Origin: UMGS755 sp045652815
Lineage (GTDB): Bacteria > Bacillota > Clostridia > UBA1381 > UBA9506
DNA: 27,678 bases
NCBI GenBank assembly: GCA_045652815.1
Contig: JAZOLH010000067.1
Location: 1-27,678 of the forward strand
Direction of reading: 5' to 3'
In this document: piece by piece, positions 15,957 through 22,911 of the stretch
Numbering within the stretch: position 1 is the first letter of the stretch
Layout: each line of letters begins with the position of its first letter
Position numbers and translations under genes: made by a program
The notes under the pieces: model-generated
Told to the model about the DNA's origin: nothing
What the model saw: the letters and a program-made list of their open reading frames with translations, nothing else
Databases searched by the model: none

Positions 15957-15964
15957 CATACAAT
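15957..15964 (+). promoter_or_regulatory. Putative sigma-E (sporulation) -10 element of cotJ
   Basis: CATACAAT matches the sigma-E -10 consensus, and the B. subtilis cotJ operon is sigma-E dependent. No convincing -35 is seen at the expected distance, so the promoter call rests on the -10 and gene identity. Confidence 0.45.
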
Positions 15965-16009
15965 GGTACTGGGGACAAATCCAATTTTCAGAAAGGAAAC
16001 GTTTTTAAT

Positions 16010-16177
16010 ATGGATGAAAAGAAACAACCGATTTTAGAGCGCGTGGGCTATGCCTATGTGCCTGTGCAGACATTCGGTGAAATCTATTCGCCGGAAGAAG
16101 CACTGCTTCGGGGCACTCTGTTCCCCGAACTCGACCTTCCCATTTCCGTTTACGGTCCTAAAGGAGGCGCAAAATGA
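16010..16177 (+). CDS. cotJA: Spore coat protein CotJA
   Basis: 55 residues: ERVGYAYVPVQTFGEIYSPE, then EALLRGTLFPELDLP, the hallmark of the CotJA family. It is part of the inner spore coat in B. subtilis and is encoded with CotJB and the Mn-catalase-like CotJC. AAAGGAAA lies about 11 bases before the ATG. The stop overlaps the cotJB start (ATGA), indicating translational coupling. Confidence 0.9.
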   Translation: MDEKKQPILERVGYAYVPVQTFGEIYSPEEALLRGTLFPELDLPISVYGPKGGAK

Positions 16178-16431
16178 CAGGTTATAACAAAAACAGAGAA
16201 CGACTTTTAGAAACCATCATGGCGCTGTCTTTTAAACAGAACGAACTGGTGCTGTTTTTAGACACACACCCCGACTGCAAAAAAGCCCTGGCAGAATACC
16301 ACAAAGTAACGCCGAAACTCAACGAACTTCGGCAGTACTATAAAGAAAACTTCGGTCCTCTCACTCCGGCTGAAGTCACATCAAACACCGAATGGACCTG
16401 GGTTTGCGGCCCATGGCCTTGGGAAAATTAA
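16174..16431 (+). CDS. cotJB: Spore coat protein CotJB
   Basis: 85 residues with the family ending NTEWTWVCGPWPWEN, which is rich in Trp and Pro. Its ribosome site AAAGGAGG lies within the end of cotJA. It is the second gene of a cotJABC operon; in Bacillus the product is needed with CotJA and CotJC for a coat layer. No enzymatic activity is known. Confidence 0.92.
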   Translation: MTGYNKNRERLLETIMALSFKQNELVLFLDTHPDCKKALAEYHKVTPKLNELRQYYKENFGPLTPAEVTSNTEWTWVCGPWPWEN

Positions 16432-16448
16432 AGGAGGATACCGAATCT

Positions 16449-17039
16449 ATGTGGCAATATGAAAAAAAGTTACAATTCCCTATTAACATCAAGCGCCCCA
16501 ACCCCGCACTTGCCAATTATATCATCAGCCAGTACGGCGGACCCGATGGCGAAATGGGTGCTTCCATGCGCTATCTGTCCCAGCGTTTTTCTATGGATGA
16601 CGATGTGGTAAAAGCCCTCTTAACGGACATCGGAACGGAAGAAATGGCGCACCTTGAGATGGTAGGCACTTTGGTGCATCAGCTGACCAAAAACGCCACC
16701 ACAAGCGAGATTGAAAACAGTCCGCTGGCCCTTTACTATGTGGATCACGCTAAAGGCGTTTGGCCTGTTTCTGCCTCCGGTCAGGACTTTACTTCTATGA
16801 GTTTTGCGGTAAAAGGCGACCCCATTGCCGACCTGACGGAAGACCTTGCCGCCGAACAGAAAGCCCGTGCAACCTATGATAACATTCTGCGGCTTTCAAA
16901 CGACCCTGACGTTAACCGCGTTATCGCTTACCTGCGCGAACGTGAAATCGTTCACTTCCAGCGCTTTGGCGAAGCACTGGATAGAGTGCAGGCAAAGCAC
17001 GCTGGTTCCTGCCCCAAAGCCCCCACACATCTTTGCTAG
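16449..17039 (+). CDS. cotJC: Manganese-catalase-family spore coat protein CotJC
   Basis: 196 residues, ferritin-like di-manganese catalase family. Metal ligand motifs include GTEEMAHLEMVG (ExxH) and the later REREIVHFQRFGEAL. Family members decompose H2O2 and may protect or cross-link the coat. The start MWQYEKKLQFP follows AAAGGAGG with suitable spacing, 17 bases after cotJB. It ends in a strong bidirectional terminator. Confidence 0.92.
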   Translation: MWQYEKKLQFPINIKRPNPALANYIISQYGGPDGEMGASMRYLSQRFSMDDDVVKALLTDIGTEEMAHLEMVGTLVHQLTKNATTSEIENSPLALYYVDHAKGVWPVSASGQDFTSMSFAVKGDPIADLTEDLAAEQKARATYDNILRLSNDPDVNRVIAYLREREIVHFQRFGEALDRVQAKHAGSCPKAPTHLC

Positions 17040-17046
17040 AATTAAA

Positions 17047-17077
17047 AAAACGCCGCAACTTTTCGTTGCGGCGTTTT
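17047..17077. terminator. Bidirectional terminator after cotJC
   Basis: A 13-bp stem (17047-17059 with 17065-17077) with T runs on both strands. It serves cotJABC and the convergent lipoprotein gene. Confidence 0.92.
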
Positions 17078-17084
17078 CATTTTT

Positions 17085-17672
17085 TTACTTCAAAAGGAAA
17101 AATTGACCCAAAAGATCTTGTCTTGTATCCTGGAAAAATGTTGTGATGGTGGCTGTTACCAGATAATCACCTCGTTTTGTTTGAAAAGCTACCTGATACA
17201 TAGGCTGACCTTCAATCTTAGCCGTTGAATACAAAGCGTTCAGCATTTCTCCACTGACAGAGGCCATACCAATCTGATACTCAAAATCCGTATAGCCGGC
17301 TTCCTCTAACTGTGCACCAACGCCCAAAGCATCTTCTGCCAGTTTCGTGCCTAAATTGATTGCATCAAGGGTTTCTTTTCCCATCTTTTCCACATTCAAA
17401 CTCACATTACCTAAAATCGCATCATTAGCAGCAAACATATCAAAGGTAATCGCTGTGTCTTTGTACTGTTGATTCATCTCGGCCAGTTCTTGTGCATTTC
17501 GGAAATGCCAGCCACTGGGCAGGCGGAAGCCAAGACCGATGGATTCATTTGTATAAACTCCATCTTCAATGGTACCCGGCTCAAATACCGTTTCTTCGTC
17601 TCCGCCCTTTCCGCAGGCACAGAGAGACAACAGCATAACAAGTGACAATAACAAAGCAACAATCTTTTTCAT
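17085..17672 (-). CDS. Lipoprotein of unknown function
   Basis: 195 residues. A signal peptide with 16 hydrophobic residues ends in the lipobox L17-C-A-C20, followed by a short acidic linker. The mature part (about 150 residues) contains GLGFRLPSGWHF, a phrase typical of small secreted clostridial proteins with a PsbP/DUF-like beta fold, but no characterised family is recognised. AGGAGG lies six bases before MKKIV; an ATG two codons earlier overlaps it. It has its own promoter and terminator. Confidence 0.8.
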   Translation of the reverse strand: MKKIVALLLSLVMLLSLCACGKGGDEETVFEPGTIEDGVYTNESIGLGFRLPSGWHFRNAQELAEMNQQYKDTAITFDMFAANDAILGNVSLNVEKMGKETLDAINLGTKLAEDALGVGAQLEEAGYTDFEYQIGMASVSGEMLNALYSTAKIEGQPMYQVAFQTKRGDYLVTATITTFFQDTRQDLLGQFFLLK

Positions 17673-17701
17673 ATCCATCCTCCTAAGATGTTCATAGCAT
17701 C

Positions 17702-17730
17702 ATTATATAATAAGATACGCCAAATTGCAA
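17702..17730 (-). promoter_or_regulatory. Promoter of the lipoprotein gene
   Basis: TTGCAA (17725-17730), 17 bases, TATAAT (17702-17707) on the minus strand. Confidence 0.75.
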
Positions 17731-17733
17731 CAA

Positions 17734-17760
17734 AAAAAGCGGAGAGTTTCTCCGCTTTTT
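17734..17760 (-). terminator. Terminator of the HTH-desulfoferrodoxin gene
   Basis: A 12-bp stem (17734-17745 with 17749-17760) followed by a T run on the minus strand, just after the stop codon. Confidence 0.88.
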
Positions 17761-17763
17761 ACA

Positions 17764-18348
17764 TCAGATTTTCAGTTCAAATAATCCGTGTTGATTGCAG
17801 TAATAATAGAGTTTGCCACCACGCATTTGAGGAAAGCGTAACGCTCCATCCTGCTCGGGATAGAGTTTTACCAAAAGCACCCTGTCAAAACGGACATAAG
17901 AAACAAAGGAAATATAATGCTCTTTAGTCATTGGATGAGAAAAGGTGATATAATATTCATCTTCTACCTTCTCCACTTGCAATGCATGGTTCTCATCTGC
18001 CGCTTTTGGATTTTGCGATGTCAGTTTTCGTCCGCAACATAAAACATCCGCATTACCAACACTTGTTAAAAGATTGCCACAAGCAGGACAAACATAAAAC
18101 TTCGTTCTTCTGATATTGCAACTGTCCCGTTTGCCCTCGGGCATTTCTCCTGCCAGCAATTCGGAAATATCCACCTGAAAAATTTTAGAAAGTTCGGCAA
18201 TTAAACTGACGTCTGGAAAGCCATGTCCCGTTTCCCATTTGGAAACGGTTTTGGCGCAAACGCCCAGTTTTTCTGCCACTTCCTTTTGGGTCAACCCCTT
18301 CTCTATGCGAAGGGTTTTCATCAGGTTCCCCGTCTTTTGCAAATCCAT
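17764..18348 (-). CDS. XRE HTH regulator fused to a complete desulfoferrodoxin module
   Basis: 194 residues. Residues 1-65 are an XRE/Cro helix-turn-helix (LRIEKGLTQKEVAEKLGV, TVSKWETGHGFPDVSLI). Residues 84-112 match a desulforedoxin centre: C87-x2-C90 and C104-C105. Residues 118-194 match the ferrous superoxide reductase domain with all five centre II ligands: H121, H138 (SHPM), H144 (EHYI), C184 and H187 (CNQHG). In active enzymes a Glu-Lys-His triad supplies a catalytic lysine; here it reads E119-N120-H121, so the lysine is lost. Together these features suggest an iron-based superoxide/oxygen sensor controlling DNA binding (inference); catalysis is not excluded. The start follows GGAGGTG by six bases. 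It is probably co-transcribed with the PAS gene 60 bases upstream. Confidence 0.85.
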   Translation of the reverse strand: MDLQKTGNLMKTLRIEKGLTQKEVAEKLGVCAKTVSKWETGHGFPDVSLIAELSKIFQVDISELLAGEMPEGKRDSCNIRRTKFYVCPACGNLLTSVGNADVLCCGRKLTSQNPKAADENHALQVEKVEDEYYITFSHPMTKEHYISFVSYVRFDRVLLVKLYPEQDGALRFPQMRGGKLYYYCNQHGLFELKI

Positions 18349-18408
18349 TTTCAGCACCTCCGAAACCATTCTACCCTGTAAAAAGAGCAGAATCAATCCA
18401 CGGTTCGT

Positions 18409-18771
18409 TTACCTGCAATCATACGTCTGCATTGCTTCTCTGTCTCTTGATTCGTGCTTTTCATAATAGCCAATGAGCGCGCCCGCATCATCCCGCAGAG
18501 CCACCATATAAACATCCTTGTTTTTCTTTGCATCGTAATAGGTAAAAATCAGGTTATTCTCGGAACTTTCTCCAAACCAGGCAAGCACCCTGTCAATCTT
18601 CTCTACCGATGCACTGTTGTGGCAATCTTTCACGTTCCGTCCTGTCAAATCCCCGTGATACTGGGCCTTGGCAGAAGGGTTCATATACACAATCTGCGAA
18701 TCTTTATCACAAACAACAATCGGGGCTCTATCCTGTTCTAAAATACTTTTAAATAACTGATTCAGCATCAT
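18409..18771 (-). CDS. Stand-alone PAS-domain protein
   Basis: 120 residues forming a single PAS fold: APIVVCDKDSQIVYMNPSA (N-terminal strands), a helical middle with DCHNSASVEKIDRVLAWF, and the C-terminal strand pair VYMVALRDDAGALIGYYE. A conserved-looking Cys-His pair (C50, H51) sits in the helical middle, as in PAS domains attached to DUF438 proteins; these residues could bind a metal or heme, but that is untested. No output domain is attached. GGAG precedes two adjacent ATGs; the first is annotated. Its neighbour is the HTH-desulfoferrodoxin gene, and a redox-sensing pair is plausible. Confidence 0.82.
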   Translation of the reverse strand: MMLNQLFKSILEQDRAPIVVCDKDSQIVYMNPSAKAQYHGDLTGRNVKDCHNSASVEKIDRVLAWFGESSENNLIFTYYDAKKNKDVYMVALRDDAGALIGYYEKHESRDREAMQTYDCR

Positions 18772-18796
18772 CTGTCTCCTTTTTCAATATAAAAAG

Positions 18797-18819
18797 AAAG
18801 CCACGGAAACCGTGGCTTT
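18797..18819 (-). terminator. Terminator after gntR
   Basis: A 10-bp stem (18797-18806 with 18810-18819) with CTTTCTTTTT on the minus strand. The PAS gene begins 26 bases beyond it with no clear promoter, so partial readthrough may feed the PAS/HTH-desulfoferrodoxin genes. Confidence 0.82.
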
Positions 18820-18824
18820 TTTAT

Positions 18825-19493
18825 TTATTTATTGTGAGTAAATCCTTCCATCAGGTGAGCAATATGGTCTTCCAAAATCTCCGTTGCCGCTTTTTTATCA
18901 CGCTTGCAAATGGCTGCAAACAACTGTTTGTGACCCAGCTGCAACTGTTTTAAACTGTCCGCATCAGCCAAGGATGCATAAAGGAACCACATACGCATAT
19001 TGCACTGTTCCCAAACAGTTAAAAGCACGCGGTTGCCGGTTGCTAAAATAATTTCTTTATGGAACTGAGTGTCTGCCATTGTGAACTCATAAAGATTACC
19101 TTCGCAAGCATAGGTATCCATCTTACCCAAAATGTTGTCTAAGCGGCTCACCAGCTTGCCCAAAGCGTTGTCATCCAGTTTGGAAATAGCATCTTTTAAA
19201 CTCTTGGATTCAAGGCAAATACGAACGCTGTAGTTATCTTCCATATCTTTTTCAGACAACATACAAACACGGGATCCTTTAAAGGGAACGGTTTCAATTA
19301 AACCCTGCGCTTCAAGGTCACGAATTGCTTCGCGAACAGGGGCCTGAGAAACGCCCAGTTCTTTTGCCCAAAAAGTTTCTATAATACGACTGCCCGGCTG
19401 CAGTTTGCCGGTAAAAATCGCTTCTTTAATCGCACTGCGGATTTCCTCGCGGAATACCTTTCTGTGCGGTGTTTGTGTGGTTTTTGTATCCAT
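18825..19493 (-). CDS. GntR-family (FadR/FCD) transcriptional regulator
   Basis: 222 residues. N-terminal winged helix (ELGVSQAPVREAIRDLEAQGLIE), then an all-helical FCD ligand-binding domain with likely metal ligands in DTQFHKEI, LGHKQLF and DHIAHL. FCD regulators usually respond to organic acids or sugar acids and control adjacent catabolic operons. It is divergently transcribed from the transaldolase/dehydrogenase operon, and a perfect palindrome overlaps its own -35 box, indicating autorepression and probable control of that operon. GGAAGGTG precedes the ATG. The effector is unknown. Confidence 0.92.
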   Translation of the reverse strand: MDTKTTQTPHRKVFREEIRSAIKEAIFTGKLQPGSRIIETFWAKELGVSQAPVREAIRDLEAQGLIETVPFKGSRVCMLSEKDMEDNYSVRICLESKSLKDAISKLDDNALGKLVSRLDNILGKMDTYACEGNLYEFTMADTQFHKEIILATGNRVLLTVWEQCNMRMWFLYASLADADSLKQLQLGHKQLFAAICKRDKKAATEILEDHIAHLMEGFTHNK

Positions 19494-19550
19494 TTATTTC
19501 ACCTTCCGAAATCGGGTATTTTACTTGAGCCCCAAATTTCCTCATATATA

Positions 19551-19579
19551 ATTATATTGTAGTTTTGACAAGATGTCAA
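19551..19579 (-). promoter_or_regulatory. gntR promoter
   Basis: TTGACA (19574-19579), 17 bases, TATAAT (19551-19556) on the minus strand: consensus at both hexamers and spacing. Confidence 0.88.
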
Positions 19580-19609
19580 ACGCTCTCATAAACTTCGTCA
19601 TAATGTGAC
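19564..19609. promoter_or_regulatory. Palindromic operators in the gntR/operon intergenic region
   Basis: TTTGACAAGATGTCAAA at 19564-19580 is a perfect 7-3-7 inverted repeat covering the gntR -35. A second, looser dyad GTCA-TAATG-TGAC lies at 19597-19609. The centres are 31 bases apart, about three helical turns, so dimers would bind one DNA face. Confidence 0.75.
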
Positions 19610-19653
19610 AACATTTTTTTATTTTTTTGTTGATTTTTTACTAGCAAAAATAA

Positions 19654-19682
19654 TTGACTATCGATAATCGAAATGATATAAT
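19654..19682 (+). promoter_or_regulatory. Promoter of the transaldolase-to-GAPDH operon
   Basis: TTGACT (19654-19659), 17 bases, TATAAT (19677-19682). The spacer contains the perfect palindrome TCGATAATCGA (19661-19671), a possible operator. The leader to the first ATG is about 85 bases, with no recognised riboswitch. Confidence 0.85.
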
Positions 19683-19773
19683 GTGAATTGGATTAAAATC
19701 GTGTTACCTTATTATATTACAAGGCGATTTTTCCGTTATTTCAAAAATCTTAGCAGAAAGGCTATGTGATGTT

Positions 19774-20820
19774 ATGAATTACTTACAGTGGCTCACAAAA
19801 GAGACTCCCACAAAATTCTGGCACGATTCCGCTATCCCGTCCGAAATCGATGCAGCCATCGAAAACGGTGCTTTGGGCGTTACCACTAACCCGGTACTGA
19901 CCTATAAGACCCTGCAGGCTGTTCCCGAATTCTGGCAGCCGCAGGTAGATCAGATTCCCAAAGATCTGTCTCCCGCTGAACGTGCTGAAGCACTGCTGAA
20001 AATGGTTGCTACATACGCAGCAAACAAAGTGCACAAAATTTTTGAAGAAACGGGCGGTCAGCACGGTTACGCACTGGGTCAGCTTGACCCCACCATCTGC
20101 AACGATGCAGAAAAGATGATGGCACAGGGTCTGCGCTTTGCATCTTGGGCTGAAAACGTATCCGTTAAAACCCCGTCTATTATGTCTGCTCTTCCCTTGG
20201 TTGAAGAACTGGCATCTCGCGGTATTGCGGTTTGCACAACCGTAAACTTCTCCGTATCTCAGGCAATGGCTGTTGCTGATGCTTATATGCGCGGTAGAGC
20301 CAAAGCCGAAAAAGCAGGCATTAAACCCAAGCCGATTTTCGTTGTTCAGCAGGGCGGCCGCTTAGATGAATACCTGTTGGAAGTTGCAACTGACAGCCGC
20401 ATCAACATTGACCCTGCTCACATTAAGCACGCAGGCAATGCTATCTGTAAGAAAGTATATAACCTGTTCAAGGAAAGAAATATTCCCGCTGTTGTTATGC
20501 CGGCAGGTCTTCGTACCGTTGAACACTTAACCTCTATGGCAGGTGCTGACGTGACCTTCTCTCTGCAGGCCCGCGTTCAGAACATGGTTAACGATGCTGA
20601 TCCTGAAAGAGTGTTGCACATTGATGACGAAATCCCCGCAGCAACCATTCAGGAACTCTATAAAATCCCCGAATTTGTTAAAGCCTATGAAGAAGGCGGC
20701 TTAAAACCTGAAGAGTTTATCACCTTTGGTGTAACTCAGAAAACCCTCTCCCAGTTCCTGTGGACAGGTTGGATTCCTTTGGAAACCTATCAGGCAGAAG
20801 CATCCGGTCGTTGGTTCTAA
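19774..20820 (+). CDS. Transaldolase-family protein
   Basis: 348 residues, class I aldolase TIM barrel of the transaldolase family. The Schiff-base lysine is K132 in NVSVKTPS; D18 (WHDSA) and the GVTTNPVL loop with N39 match the acid/base and substrate loops. A later strand reads TTVNFSVSQAMAVADAY. It is divergent from classical TalA/TalB and from short fructose-6-phosphate aldolase types, so substrate specificity cannot be assigned. It probably performs aldol cleavage or dihydroxyacetone transfer on a sugar (phosphate). It is the first gene of the GntR-linked operon. The ribosome site AAAGG is about 12 bases from the ATG, longer than usual. Confidence 0.85.
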   Translation: MNYLQWLTKETPTKFWHDSAIPSEIDAAIENGALGVTTNPVLTYKTLQAVPEFWQPQVDQIPKDLSPAERAEALLKMVATYAANKVHKIFEETGGQHGYALGQLDPTICNDAEKMMAQGLRFASWAENVSVKTPSIMSALPLVEELASRGIAVCTTVNFSVSQAMAVADAYMRGRAKAEKAGIKPKPIFVVQQGGRLDEYLLEVATDSRINIDPAHIKHAGNAICKKVYNLFKERNIPAVVMPAGLRTVEHLTSMAGADVTFSLQARVQNMVNDADPERVLHIDDEIPAATIQELYKIPEFVKAYEEGGLKPEEFITFGVTQKTLSQFLWTGWIPLETYQAEASGRWF

Positions 20821-20859
20821 ACAAACTCGTTGGTATTCCATTTAAAAGGAGTAAATGTT

Positions 20860-21912
20860 ATGAAAGGTTTTGTTAAGTACGCACTGGGCCCCGAAGGCGT
20901 TGCCCTTCAGGAACTGCCCGAGCCGTCTCCCAAAGCAGGCGAGCTGAAAGTTAAAGTTTTGGCTGCCGGCATCTGCGGTAGCGATATTCACGCTATGCGT
21001 GATGAACGTTCCACCACAATGCCCGTTGTGCTGGGCCATGAATACGTTGGTCAGGTAACCGAAACAAACGGTGACGTCTCCGACTTTAAAGTTGGCGATT
21101 GGGTTGTAACCCTGCCCGCTTGTTATAGTTGCGGCACCTGCGAAATCTGCGAAAAAGGTTTAGTTACCCTTTGCCGCGAACGTAAATCCATCGGCTCTCA
21201 CGTTAACGGTGCTATGGCGAACTACGTAATCGTTCCCGCTAAATACACATTCCACGTTCCCAATGCAGAAAACCTCAGTTTGGATGAACTGATTCCCTTT
21301 GCACTGACCGAGCCTATGGCTTGCGTGATCCGTGGTGTATATGAAAAAATCAATGTAAACCCCGGCGACTTAGTTGTGATTTCCGGCCCCGGCGTTATGG
21401 GCCAGTTTGCTGTTCAGGCGTTTAAGTCCCGCGGTGCTTATGTTATCATCTCCGGTCTGCCGGTCGATGCCGACAAACTGGAGTTTGCCAAACAGTTCGG
21501 TGCTGATGACGTTGCCACATCCTTTGAAGAACTCAAAGAAAAGGTTTACGCTAAAAAGGAATATGGCGCTGACATCACCTGTGACTGTACCGGCGTTGTG
21601 CCCTCACTTAAAAACTGCATGCAGTTAATCAAGCCCATGGGCACTCATCTGCAGCTTGGCCTGTTTGGTGGCGAAAAGGAATTTCGTTTGGATTCCATTT
21701 TCGATAGAGAGGTTGTTTACGTGCCCTCTAACTCCACCGGTGTTTCCTCTTGGGAAATCACTCTGCCGCTTCTGGCAGAAGGCAAGCTCAACTTGGCTCC
21801 CTTCGTTTCCATGAAAACACCTCTGGACAACTGGAAGGAAGCATTCGATGCCGTTCTGGCAAAGAAAGCATATAAGGCAGTTCTCCTGCCCGACAACACA
21901 TTTGAAAAATAA
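20860..21912 (+). CDS. Zinc-dependent medium-chain alcohol/polyol dehydrogenase
   Basis: 350 residues. Catalytic zinc ligands C39 (ICGSD), H60 and E61 (GHE). Structural zinc set C91, C94, C97, C105. The Rossmann motif is GPGVMGQFAVQ. It resembles sorbitol/threonine/butanediol dehydrogenases, which oxidise secondary alcohols with NAD(P)+. AAAGGAG precedes MKGFV. Its position before E1-E2-E3 genes parallels the butanediol dehydrogenase next to acetoin dehydrogenase in aco operons, but a polyol or sugar-acid substrate is equally possible. Confidence 0.88.
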   Translation: MKGFVKYALGPEGVALQELPEPSPKAGELKVKVLAAGICGSDIHAMRDERSTTMPVVLGHEYVGQVTETNGDVSDFKVGDWVVTLPACYSCGTCEICEKGLVTLCRERKSIGSHVNGAMANYVIVPAKYTFHVPNAENLSLDELIPFALTEPMACVIRGVYEKINVNPGDLVVISGPGVMGQFAVQAFKSRGAYVIISGLPVDADKLEFAKQFGADDVATSFEELKEKVYAKKEYGADITCDCTGVVPSLKNCMQLIKPMGTHLQLGLFGGEKEFRLDSIFDREVVYVPSNSTGVSSWEITLPLLAEGKLNLAPFVSMKTPLDNWKEAFDAVLAKKAYKAVLLPDNTFEK

Positions 21913-21928
21913 TAGGAGGTATATTTTT

Positions 21929-22897
21929 ATGATTAATCACGAAACCGGTCTTTGGATCTACAGAAAAATGTGGGAAATCAGAGACTTCGAAGAAACAGCA
22001 TGGACACTGTTTACTGAAAACAAGCTCCGTGGTTCCGTTCACCTTTACACAGGTGAAGAAGCAGTAGCCGCTGCCGTTTGTGCACAGCTCTGCGATGAAG
22101 ACTACATCGCTTCTACTCACCGTGGTCACGGTCACTGTATCGCAAAAGGTGCAGAACTTGACAAAGCGCTGGCTGAACTGATGGGTAAAGCAACCGGCTA
22201 CTGCAAAGGCCGCTCCGGTTCTATGCACATTGCCGACTTCTCTAAAGGTAACTTAGGCGCAAACGCTATCGTTGGTGGCGGTCTGCCTATCGCTACCGGT
22301 GGCGCACTGGCTATTAAAATGCAGAAGAGAGATAACGTTTCCGTTGCTTTCTTCGGTGACGGTGCTTCCAACCAGGGTACTTTCCACGAATCCATTAACC
22401 TGGCTGCTGTTTGGAAACTGCCCGCAATCTTCATTTGCGAAAACAACCAGTATGCAATGACTGTTCCCGTTTGGCAGTCCACTTCTGTTGAAAACATCTC
22501 CGACCGTGCCGCAGGTTACGGTATTGCTGGCGAAACTGTTGACGGTAACGATGTTGTTGCTGTTTACGAAGCTTTTGCTCGCGCTAAAGAAAGAGCATTA
22601 AAAGGCGAAGGTCCTACCCTGCTGGAATGCAAGACCTACCGCTGGAGAGGTCACTGGACAGGCGACCCCGAACCGTATCGTACCAAAGAAGAAGTTGAGG
22701 ATTGGAAGACCAACAAAGATCCTATCCCCCGTTTCAAAGAATATCTCATCAAGAACAAACTGGCAACCAAAAAAGAACTCGATGCTATCGAAGCTGAAGT
22801 TGCAAAACAGATGGAAGCTGCAGTTGAGTTCGCTATGAACAGTCCCGAACCCGATCCGGCTCACGTTCTGGATGATGTGTTCTACGTAGAAGACTAA
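21929..22897 (+). CDS. TPP-dependent dehydrogenase E1 component, alpha subunit
   Basis: 322 residues. The thiamine diphosphate motif runs from GDG (143-145) to NN (172-173). The active-site loop reads RGHWTGDPEPYR. This is the heterotetrameric E1 type of pyruvate, branched-chain and acetoin dehydrogenases. Length and context (adjacent alcohol dehydrogenase) resemble AcoA, but pyruvate dehydrogenase cannot be excluded from sequence. AGGAGG precedes the ATG. The gene begins 16 bases after the dehydrogenase gene. Confidence 0.9.
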   Translation: MINHETGLWIYRKMWEIRDFEETAWTLFTENKLRGSVHLYTGEEAVAAAVCAQLCDEDYIASTHRGHGHCIAKGAELDKALAELMGKATGYCKGRSGSMHIADFSKGNLGANAIVGGGLPIATGGALAIKMQKRDNVSVAFFGDGASNQGTFHESINLAAVWKLPAIFICENNQYAMTVPVWQSTSVENISDRAAGYGIAGETVDGNDVVAVYEAFARAKERALKGEGPTLLECKTYRWRGHWTGDPEPYRTKEEVEDWKTNKDPIPRFKEYLIKNKLATKKELDAIEAEVAKQMEAAVEFAMNSPEPDPAHVLDDVFYVED

Positions 22898-22911
22898 GGA
22901 GGTAGAGAAAA

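Noticed and set aside
16392..16448. Upstream ATG for cotJC
   Set aside because: It overlaps the end of cotJB, whereas AAAGGAGG precedes the ATG at 16449 and the conserved family N-terminus begins there.
19683..19773. Riboswitch or T-box in the leader of the catabolic operon
   Set aside because: The leader is short and AT-rich, without an antiterminator, terminator hairpin or recognisable conserved core.
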